From Symbiodinium kawagutii (taxonomy: Eukaryota; Sar; Dinophyceae; Suessiales; Symbiodiniaceae): a DNA stretch of 64,000 nt. The notes below the pieces were generated by a model. It was not told the origin of the DNA and searched no databases. It was given only the letters and a program-made list of their open reading frames with translations. Location of the stretch: positions 1 through 64,000 of the forward strand of contig VSDK01020396.1 in NCBI GenBank assembly GCA_009767595.1, read 5' to 3'. Positions 11,595 through 23,500 of the stretch are shown here, one piece after another. Both the position numbers and the translations under genes were made by a program. The first letter of the stretch is position 1. The number at the start of each line of letters is the position of its first letter.

Positions 11595-14550
11595 TAAGAT
11601 ATACCCATCTATTGTGCTTAAGGATGCTAAATGACGGTTTATTGATGACGAAATGGCTACTGATGATTATACCAGGGGACAACCATCAACAATAGAGAGT
11701 CTACCAGCCAGCTAGGGAACCCGAAACCTATGTTGTGAAAAACGGTGTGTTAAGCTTCACTGGACCAAGAAGAAGTATCAGAAGATACAAAGTTTCCAAG
11801 CTGTAGAAACTCGTAGAAAAGCTGTAGAAACCCTGAGGTATTTTAAGTTTTTCACAAGATCTTGTGTTTGCCTGAAGCTTTGCTCGCATGTGTCTGTCTT
11901 GAAGGGTTCCTGGCTTTCAAGGATGGTCCATTTTCGTGGGATTCCCCACCAACAACTTGGGGGTACACCGTTTTGGACGAAGTAAATCAAGCCAATGCCT
12001 GTCCACTGGGGTACCCCCAAGCATTCAATGTCAGGGAAACCATGGCTGGGTACCAGTGTTGATGAACATACCAGTTTCCAAGCTTGTTTGGTACTGCTCA
12101 CATCCGCTCACCGTGATTTCCATGGTGCAGAGTCCTTGCTCGTTGAGGCTACGAAACTGCAGTTGGTTGCCTTTGTGATGGGCTGGGGACCGATGAGTAC
12201 CGCAGGAAGGTAGAGTAAAAGCCCTTAAACAATAGCCGCAAAGGAAACGGGGTGGGTCACAGGTTGTGGGTTGCCACCTGTATTCGTTGAGGTTCTCAAC
12301 GATATGAAACATGCCGCAACTTTGTGTCCAAACAGTTATGTGTCCGACAGGACTCTTCCAATTGATAGGTGATATACCCATTGTCCAAGCAGTTGTCAAT
12401 CCCACTGCTCCTTCACATTTGCACTCATCTCACCTTTTTCGGAGGATTGGATCCTTCGGTTATGATCGAAGTCAGCCGTTGCAAACATTGCTGCACCGGA
12501 GGGACCACGACCCAGCACAGCTTCACCCACTCCAAAGCATCATGTGCTTTCAGAAGTAGCAACACCTAAGGTTGTCACCCCGCTTTGTGTCATCATTCGC
12601 AAACGCAGTGCAGGTCGATATTTGCTCCGATCAATTGGTTAAGTCCTATTGGATCCTTTTGGTGTAAATTCGGCACATGTAAAATACCACTTACCACCAG
12701 ATACAATACCACTGACTTACTGTACCACCAGGTACAAAGCTACAACCAGTTCGTCCCGTTATCATTTTCGCCAATGGATCCATCCAAGGAAGGCATTCCG
12801 AGCCAATTGGCAGCTGTGCGATACGTGGCAGAGCACATTCGTCTCCTGGCCGCCGAATGATGGAGTTCTGATATATTGGCTGTCGAAATTCTATAGCAAT
12901 ATTTTGTTAATTAGCAGTACCTTTTTGATGTCATGGATGTTGTTTTTAAACTTCGTTAAGCAGCGGGCCCCCAGCAGAATCACCTACTTCTGCAAGGCAG
13001 GGCTAGACTCGCGCTAGATTGGCGCTAGGTTTGAGGCATTGATATGATTGGATTTTTGATTTCCTTTCTTACCATTGTTGCTATTAGTTATCATGATGAT
13101 TATTTATCACCTATTCATGTGAGTTTCGCAACTATAACCGCCCTAACAAAAAATCAGAATCCCTGGATGGTTCCAGGATGAATTCCTAAATCAAGCTGTG
13201 CCTATGGGAAGAGCTATAGGATGATGACTGTATGAATTCCTGAATCAAGCTGTGCCTATGGGAAGGGCTCTTTCATGATGATTTTTTATGCGTGAACCAA
13301 GCTGTGCCTATGGGATTTGCCATAAATTGATGACTTTATGAATGCCTGAATCAAGCTGTGCCTATGGGATTTGCTTTGAAAGTATGACTTTATGAATGCC
13401 TGAATCACGCTGGGCCTATAGCACTGCCTGCAGCTGGAGCCCTGCAGCTGGAGCTTTGGGTAGCCCGTACCTATGAGCACTGGCACTGGACGGCCTGCAA
13501 CTGGAGCCATTTATTTGCATTGTCATGTTTAACACAGAAAGGACATTTGTGACGTCAGAACAAAAACCGTGGTCTCTGAAAAAATCTCAGACTTTTCGCG
13601 CTAGCGTGGCGCTAGATTCGCGCTAGCACTTAATTGGAACAGATCTGAGTTGTGGAGCAAGGCCCACGTCGTAGGCAGATTCAATTGTAAAATATTGTAA
13701 ATGTAGTTATTGGCTCGTAGAACTCTGATATCTACAATCTGATCGCTGTTCCCACATCCAAGATTTTTTGATACAGAGCAAAGCTCGAAAGTTGAGACAA
13801 CAAAGGGTTGTCAAAGACATTGGCAGTTCGAGGAGCAGCTCAAGTAGCCGCTGAAAAGTGTCCCACGCTAGAACCATTGAGCAGTTTCCCATGTCTTAAG
13901 CAGAAAACAAAGACTTCCATGTGTCATTCATGTCGTTTCCCAAATGATTGCTGTAAGCAGCGGGCCCCCATGGAATTCACCGAAAAGACGCTTTCTGGGA
14001 ACAAACATTTTGACAACCGCTCATGCACATGTGTGGTGATCAAATTCAAGATTTGGGGTCATTTCCAGATGTATGTGTGTAGCATATTGTAGCGTGCACA
14101 TAGACACTATATATAGATAATTATATATTTATATATTATACACACATACTTATCTACATAGATGTATATTTATTATTTACAAAAGTGTACATACATGCAT
14201 CAATTCTTGTTATGGTTTTTTCTGTATATCAGTACGTTTGTTTGTTGTCTTATGTTGCGCAATTGAGTATGCAGGTGTCTAGGCCCTAGGCATGTAAGTA
14301 TGTAATGTAAATGTATTGCATATTGATGAACATTTTTCACATGTAAATATGTATGTAAGTATCTAAGTATGTAAGTATGTAAATATGTAAGTATGTAAGT
14401 ATGTAAGTATGTAATATGTATGTATGTATGTATGCATGCATGCATGTATGTATGTATGTATGTATGTATGTATGTAGGTATGTAAGTATGTGTGTTTGTG
14501 TGTGTGTATGTTTGTCTGTGTATGTATGTATGTATGTATGTAAGTATGTA

Positions 14551-14581
<31 letters not shown>

Positions 14582-17500
14582 TGCATGCATGCATGCATGT
14601 ATGTATGTATGTATGTATGTATGTATGTATGTATGTATGTATGTAGGTATGTAAGTATGTGTGTTTGTGTGTGTGTATGTTTGCATGTATGTATGCATGT
14701 GTGTATCAAAGTACGTAATGTTATCTTTAGCGATGTCGTGCTATGCATGGATGTGTGGATGTGTATTTTTTTTTCTTTTTTTTTTTTTCGTTGTGTTGTT
14801 TTGTAGTATATTGTATTGCAATGTAATTTTTTGCAATGTAATTTGATTTTGTTGCTTGGATGTGAGGTAATGTGATGTCATGTCAAGTAATGTAATATAA
14901 TGTAACGCAGTGCAATTTGATTAATGTAATGCAAGGCAATTGAGTTTAATGTAAGACAATGTAATGCAATGGAACGGAATCCAATCTATTCTACTCTGAT
15001 GAAATGCATGTGTGCAGTGATATGGAACGACGAGTAAGGTATGCAATGGTTTGTAATTGTTTGTACTGGTATGCAATGATATGCAATGTTACAGAACGCG
15101 ATAGTGCATAAATGTATGTATATGCATATTTGTATTCACAAATCGCTGTATTGCAACCATGGGCAAACATCACCCGCTATTGTTCACCAATATTAACCAT
15201 CATATGAGTCATAGTTGATGACAACCATGGTCATTCGTCATTCACCATCGATATCCGTGGTTATTGGCAAAGGGCATCAAAGCTGTTAGCGATGGTTTAT
15301 CAACCATCCGTACCGATTATCGTTGTTCAGGAGAATTGACCAGTCATTGATCCTGCTTCACCAGTTTTTGCCGTGTTTGTTGATGAGCACACAAAGACCT
15401 TCCTTTCACCATGGTTGGCCATCACCAATCATAGCTTTTGAACGGCTCTGAAGCATTCTTGAGTATCATTTTTGTGATCATTGTGACACTTGGTAAACAT
15501 TCTGATGACATCATGTCAATCTTGCGCATCATTTTTTCATCTGTCAACCATTTTGCTTTATTACCTGGTTTTTGATCATTTTTAACGCATTACACATCTT
15601 GAACCACCATTATCCTTCATCCACTATATCATGACTCGTGGTTCTATCCCAGCGTTAACCATGACAAAGCATCCTTACAAGTTGTCATCAACCATTGTCA
15701 TTGTAATTTTTGATAATCATGGATCTGAACAATGGCTATCAACCATTCTTGTTAATGTTTGTCAGCTAGTACCACCAGGGCTATTGAATATCACAAATCA
15801 CAGCCATAGTTAGTTGTCAGCCACTATTGACGACGGCTATCAAGCATCACCAACCAAGATTGCAAATTGTCATTGATTTTGTTTGTCAAACATTGTTGAA
15901 TTTCAACGTGGTCATGCTCATTCAGTGCTGTGAGCCAAAATTCAGTATGAACATTGTCAGAATTGATCGTAGGCATTCCTCTCATAAATCCTAACCATCA
16001 TTTACCCGTAGTTGTTACTTTACCCATCATTGACCGGGGTTGTCGTCCATCATGCTGTCTTTTTGTAAGCAGAATCAATCATGGTTCTCAACCATTCTCA
16101 AATATCACTAATCATGGGTATAGGAAGGCATGGTTACTAACCAGCTGTGGTTACAACAACCATCAGCCATCACTATGAATCATTATCCCTCGGATAACCA
16201 CGGCCTTCACCCAGCATTTTCACATCGCGCTTCGCGCCGTGCCTTCGTTAGGCAACAGCGGGGGCTTCGACGTGCTGCTGGGTTTCTCTGAGGGTGCCGC
16301 CTGTGCATCCTTAGTGGTAGCAGCAATGACAGGAACCGGCAAGGCGACCGTGGGACCGTGGGTCATGGCAATGCTTGGTTGGGTAGTACTGGTTGTTGAT
16401 AGTGGGTAAATAGCTGGTAAATAGTTGGTAAATAGCTGGCAAATAGCTGGTAAATAGCTTTCATTGGGTAGTAATGGTTGTTAATAGTGGTAAATAGCCA
16501 TAGCTTTAATGGTTGCGTTGGCTGTTGGGGGCAGCGATGATCTGAGCTGAGGGATACGAATGGTATCTTGCCCTAGGCTCGGGGAACCAAGGAGATACCT
16601 GGAGTGCCCTAACCAATGGGTGGTACAGTAACGCCCATGATGAAGAATGATCAATGATGGGTGAACACGATGGTTACGGTTGATAACTTCTAGCTGTCAA
16701 TGATGCATCACTGCCACAAATCAGGATGGTTAATAGGTTTTTGATGAGCAACAGGGAGCAATCAACAATCATATACAATCATTAACAGGTGAATAGAATT
16801 AGCAACATGTATTGCGCAAAGATGAAACGTCGAAAATCCAATACGTGTGAATTTCTTGAAATAGTGACCCCGGTCTAGTCCCCAGAAAGACATTGTTCAT
16901 TGCTAGACTAGTCACAAACGTTGTGTTCTATATTTCAAAACAGCATGATGGGTTAAAAAAAACACCTGCTGATGATGGGTTAAACATAATCAAAAACATC
17001 TAACAGGATGGATTTTATTTCAAAACATTATGCAATTATGCATGATCCATCTGTGTGTTGCATGATGATTTGCTCCAAGGCAACACGGAAGAATCCAAGC
17101 CAAGTGCTGCGTTACTGGAAGTCTTGCAGCAAGAGCCTGCAATCACCCGATTTGTGCATCAGGTTTTAGAAAAGCCATATTTGTTTGTCCATGTGTTTTT
17201 TTTCATTATGTTAATTGGTTGATTATTGGAAGTTTATGCTGGCTATCGCATACCCATGATCAAGTTGTATGATTTTTGCATGACTAGTTCATGTTTGTTT
17301 CCAGGTTGGACACCCTGGGCACACCCATGTTCCTAGTTGCGGCAGGAAATATTTGGCTGCACAGTCCAATGTAAGTTGCAGGAATTCTGTTGAAACACTT
17401 CCATGATAGTTTGGATGGCATGTATTTTTAAAATTTACATATACATACTGACGCATATACACACAGGGATAGTGACGATACGTACATAGTAGGATTGGAA

Positions 17501-20500
17501 ATGAAACCATGATCATAAGTGCAATGTGTATATCGTCATCCATTACTAAAATTGCCCCATACAAAATGCTTGAAACCAACGGTGCCAAATGCGTGTTCGC
17601 GAAGCTTGAATTGCCCAACAACACTTTTTAGCTAGGGTCGCGAACCATCATCAACGATAGCAGTAGTCATTAATCATGGTCATTAGCCATGGTCACTAAC
17701 CATGGTCACTAGCCATGGTCATTAACCATCATTGTCCATATTTGACAACCACAGTAAACATCATCCATAGTTACCACCCCTGGCCCTAGCTATTAGCATA
17801 TTTTTAGTCATAATTACTAATCATAGCTCTAGACTGTGAACCATAGTCATTAATCATATTGGTGCTTCTCAAAATAGGGGACCTCCAAATCATCCTTTGT
17901 ATTAGCCATTTGTATTAACCTATTATTCCGGTTTCTTAAGTTGAGAAACCACTGTACAAAGTCTTAACCATGCAGACTTACGAACCAGTAGTTATAGACT
18001 ACTAGCCCTAGTAATAGCCAGTTGGTAAATCGCCCATAGTTTTTGGTAAGATCCTCTATTGTATCCAAATACCATTTAGACTGACTACAACTTACTTTTT
18101 TGTACACACACACGCATATATATATATATATGCTACCCCCCCCCTGAAGAGTCTACCGGTTATGGTTGTGCAAGGCAAAAATCAAGCAAATATACTGTAA
18201 ATACCAAGGTACATGTGAAACAGGTAGGTTTTGGAGGGGGGGATAGCATATATATATATATATGCTAGCCCCCCTCCCTCAGATCCATATTTGACGTGGG
18301 TTTTGCCAGCAAATGGTTGAGATACATGTGCTGCCTATGATAATTTCATTATGGCCTGATTATTCCCTACTGAACTATATCTATTTAGTTATGTATTATT
18401 TCATTATGTCCTATTTGATTGTGGCCAATTACAATTTATTCTTCAATTATACACATGACTTGACCTACCTTAAAACATTTTACTTGATTTTGACCTTTTA
18501 TGGGGTCTAACTATTCATAAGTTCATATGTGCATATTAGATAAATTTGTGTCATTCCATAGTGCTATCTTTGTGTATTATTTGAGTTTGGCCTATTTAAT
18601 CTGTTTGAATTTGGCTTGTTTAATTATGGCCTACTCAATTCTGTTCTATTTAATTGTTGTCTATTCATTCATGGTCTATTCAAATTTGCAGCCCTATATT
18701 TAACCTATTTGACTATGCCTTATCACATTATAGCCTGCTCGTGCCCTGTTTGATTATTTCTCAATAATCAGAGTTTGATAAATAATGACCTATCTTTAAA
18801 TATGCTTTATCTAATTATGCCTTATATTTACCCCATTTGTATTCATAAAAACCTTTTTAATCATAGCTTGGTGGTGCCATACTGGAAGACAATAAAATAC
18901 ACAAATTTCAGTTCAATAGATTGCGCTGTATTTGACCTGTCAAGAATATCTTATTTCATTATAGTCTTTATCGGGATTATTTGATGATTTCATATTTATG
19001 CGTTGTGTCCTAATTGTGTGTTATTTAATTGTGCCCTGTTCAATAGATTAATTACGGCCTATTCAACTATAGTCTACTTAATGTTGCCCTACTTTATTAT
19101 GCTTTGTTGACTTATGGCCACTTTAAAGATGCTGTCCTACATTTGGCCTTGCTAGTAATGCCCTATGGCATTATTGCCTGACTGTGGTCTAGTTGCTCAT
19201 TCCCCATGTAATTATGCCTTATGGCCTGTTTTTGGTCTTGCTTTGTGCAGTTATTCCTTACATGTACCTTATTTACAATACTTTGGGCCTATTTAGTTAT
19301 GGCTTCATGGTGCCATACTAGAGCATAATTGAATATACTATCATTCAATATCCCACTTGGAGACAAAAATCATGATCCAATGCAAGATTGAATATAGTAA
19401 AATCAAATAGTAATAGCAACTATGAGAAAAAAATAGAGCACATGTGAGGCATTAGGCAAAATTGAATACAATATGTTTGATCATGAGCAGGCAAGGCATA
19501 ACTGAATAGAGCATGACTAAATGAGACATGCTTGAATCTGGAATAGAAATAGTCACATAGGGTAAATTCAAATAGATGGTGTAATTTGCTAGTGCTCTAC
19601 TTGGATCTTGGTTTTGGGGAAGAATGCATTCTGAATGCATTCTTTGTGAATGCAAATGCCCTAAGTACAGGGAAAAATCATTCTGAATGCATTCTTTCTC
19701 AATGCATTCTTTCTGAATGCAAATGCCCTAAGTACAGGGAAAAATCAAACTAAACATTCCAAAGCCTAAACCCTACATGGCACCCCCTTTTCATGAAAGG
19801 CCATACCGAATGCTCAAAAGAATGCTTCAAAATTCATACCCAAAAATGAGCATAAAACATCGCAAATACTGTGAAAATGATATCACATATGGATCTGGGG
19901 GGGGGTACCATATATATATATATATTATTTATTTGAACAAATGTATATGCATATATGTATATGGTCCACCCCCTTACTTCAGTAATCATTCCCAAATCTA
20001 TTCATCAATCAATGAAAAAAGGTAGACTTTTGGGGGGGGGTACCATATATATGTATGTATGTATACACACTTTTCCATAGTTATCAACCACATGTATGTT
20101 TTAGTACATAAGCATCAACATAAGCATACACACATAAACAGCCAGCACGCGCAGATTTCCCATGGCCTCGTGGCAAGGCCTTGCCCAGTGAGCTGAAGGC
20201 AGAGCTGGCCGATGTGGGGCCCTCGGACCCCGCAGGAAGTGGTCGTTGTTGATCATAGGTTGTTAAAGGTGATATGATGGTGATGTTGCTGATGGTGATG
20301 TTGCTGATGATGTTAAATGATGGTGACTGATGGTTCATGATGGTTGCTGATGGTGCGTGTTAATCACGAACAACAGCAGTGTATGTTGATGATAGTGATG
20401 GTCAACAATGGTCAATAGATAAGTGTGGTTATGCCTAATTGACGGGTAACAAATCGTTGATTCCAGGGTAGCAACCGGCAAGGAAGTGGATGATGCTGAC

Positions 20501-23500
20501 GCGATACGTTCGGCTGCCGATCACACCCAAAGAACCAGCAGTGTACTGCATCATGCCTGTGGTAAATTGTTCAGCATTGTGATCAACCGCAGTAATTCAG
20601 CATTATCATGTACCACACCATAGTTCTAGGGGGGGTTCCATCATATTCCTGCCTACTTGTGACCATAATGGGTTCATACTTATCAACCCAATCTACCCAT
20701 AGGTATCAACGTGTATCAACCAGCTGGTTATTCAGCACAGCAGTAGCAGTTGACTTCTCCGACCGCCCAGGTCCCTTTGCCGCGGCTGCTGGTCTCGGTG
20801 TGTGGCATCCCTCCAGAGGACAGCGTCACGTGCTGCTTCCCCTTCGCCCGAGCGCCCAAGGCGGATGTGGAGCCAAGCCGCGGCCATGGTGGTAGCCGTT
20901 CCGCAAGATCCAGCTGTTCAGTTCGCTATCAGTCATTAATCATTATATGGCTGTGAGTCAAAACCCTGTACCCCTGGTTCCCCTATCATCAACCATTGTT
21001 TTCCTTAGTATTGGTTGGTCATTATCCCCCATTATTGTTTGGTTAATATTCACCCATAGCCATATTGACCAGTATTAATAACCATGATCATGAACGGCTG
21101 GACAGCAATGCAATAGACCATTATTATTGTTATTACTATGAACCATCATTATTATTAACCACTATTAACCTGGTAATATAAACCATTATCAACCATTCTT
21201 ACTAACCATTAATATTGTAGCATAAATGATTTAGGGTTGGTGAGCACACTGCTATCACCAGTGACTTTGGTGTCCACCATCGGTTTGGACAAATCTGCAC
21301 AGTGATCAATGGTGGAAATGCATCTACAAACCTACAAACATCCTGAAAGGTAGCGTTCGATAGAAACTTACATCTGGACATGCATTAGTGTTTGTTTGAC
21401 CGGACCACTCCGAAGCCCGCCCTGATTGCTGCCATGTTTTTAGGAAGTACTTTCAATCATGACTACGGACAACCTGATACAGTAATCCTTTCATTCTGGA
21501 GTTGGAGTAAGTTCCACTCCATGGTAGTATAGTCATGGTGGCAAAAGTTTCCATGAGACCTATAGTTGTAGGGACTAAACTTTATATTTTTTGGGAGAGT
21601 GGTATAGCAAAGTGTGTGGTTTTGGTGTGATGAATTCATTTGTTTGCAGGGAGGTCCCCCCACACATGTTGGTTTTTCAATAATATATCTCCCCCAAAGC
21701 CGGCATTGTTTTCCTGTAAGGGGTCTATTACCCTCATCAGTTCGTCCATCCATTGAAATTGAGTGTGTGTGTGTGTGTGTTCTTGTTCTTTCTCTAGTAA
21801 ATAATATTGTACAAATGCAGAATGAAATGTGTATATATATATATATAGAGAGAGAGAGGTCAGTGTTTTGGTGCATATATGTTGTGATGATCATCTTACT
21901 GAACGCGGCATGAGCCTTGGATAGTAGTGGAATATCCAATTTAATGAATCTTGCTCTAGTTGTTTGACCAAAAATAGCATGCGATTTACCATCAAATATG
22001 GGGGGTTAGTACATCAGTGACTGATGACCATGGTTACTAAGCAGCTAAGAGGGATGATCATCCAAGTATCCACAGGATCGACAGCACTATCCAAGTTATT
22101 GTTCGATTGCACCACCAACGGTGGGTAATTCTTATGCTCATAGAAGTAGGGCTTTGATACCTATAATATTTTTCGTTTGTAGAACTCTATACCGCATAGA
22201 AATAGACATGATACTTGCAGGATATGTATTGACTCTATCGATATGATTATTGATACGTGTTTGTTTTTTTCTAAATATATACGTTTATTGCATATATACA
22301 TGTATATCCTTTACTTTATATACATGCATGATTCCCTTTGGCAAACTATTCTGCAAGCACCCAGCATAAATGATGGATTTTCCTCCAGAATCTGCCCTCG
22401 CCAGGCAGTGAAACCCATCAAGGCCGTGCCTTCAGTGCACGTGGTCGGTTACTTGGACGACGACAAAGCTGGCAGTTTGGCATTGGCCCAGGAGACGAAG
22501 AGCCGGGAAGAGCCGGGTGAGGCGGTGGGTGGGACAGCCACGCAACACAACCACCATCAAAATGTTTTCTGAGAATGGTCAGCAACGGTTATATATACTG
22601 TATTTAGAAAAAGAAATATGTATATATATAAATATGTATATATGCCACGGTTTCACAATGGTTGCAAACAAGAAAGCTTCAGCAACCTCCAACTTCGGAA
22701 GTTCCTGTTCCAAATTTGAGTTTTTTTGGTACAATCGGTGTCGGATTTTCTCGACGATCCCTGGAGCAAGATGCCCTGTTTGCTGCAGGAGTGGTTCAAT
22801 GTCGATGAGAGCAAGTGACCTGACAGCAGACCCAACTCCTTGGGATCTCAGAAATATCGGTGTTCCTCAAGTCATAGGAGTACCCACCGATCATCAATTT
22901 TATTCATCATGTGTGGTGATGGTTCGTTGTTTACTTTAATTGTAGTAAATTGAAATATATAGATACTATTTAACACTTATAGTTGGGGGCTTAAATCATG
23001 ATTTATAGCAATGAGCCCACCATTTTTGTTGGGTTCCCTATGGTTTGAGAAACTCCATATCACCTCCCAGAAAGATGGTCTGGTTCCCCAATTGCGATGA
23101 TCATGTTTCTTGAGAAACTCCAAACCACCTCCCAGAAAGATGGTCTGGTTCCCCAATTGCGATGATCATGTTTAGATACTGCTGTGCTCCTTTTGAAGTA
23201 TCCCATGTTGCGAACCATATCCAGGCGGCTACGACAAGACAGTTGTGTTTCTTACTGGGTGATGTCCAGCGTACAACTATTGGTTCTACATTTTTCTACC
23301 TCGTGATCATTATTAGTAGTTGCTTTGATCATTTGTTTAAACACAATAGTCATGAACTCGCAGGTTCAAGAACCCTCAGGCTGACATGAGAGTAATCCGT
23401 GACATGAGAATGGACTGACGCACCAACAGGAAGTTAAGGTTGGCCACTGCTAAGTGCTCACATGGAGAGAACATTGGCCATCATGACCATGCACTGGTGT

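Noticed and set aside
14200..14748. Reverse frame of 182 codons rich in Tyr-Ile-His-Thr
   Set aside because: It is a translation of the (TATG)n microsatellite; the other strand and frames are equally open.
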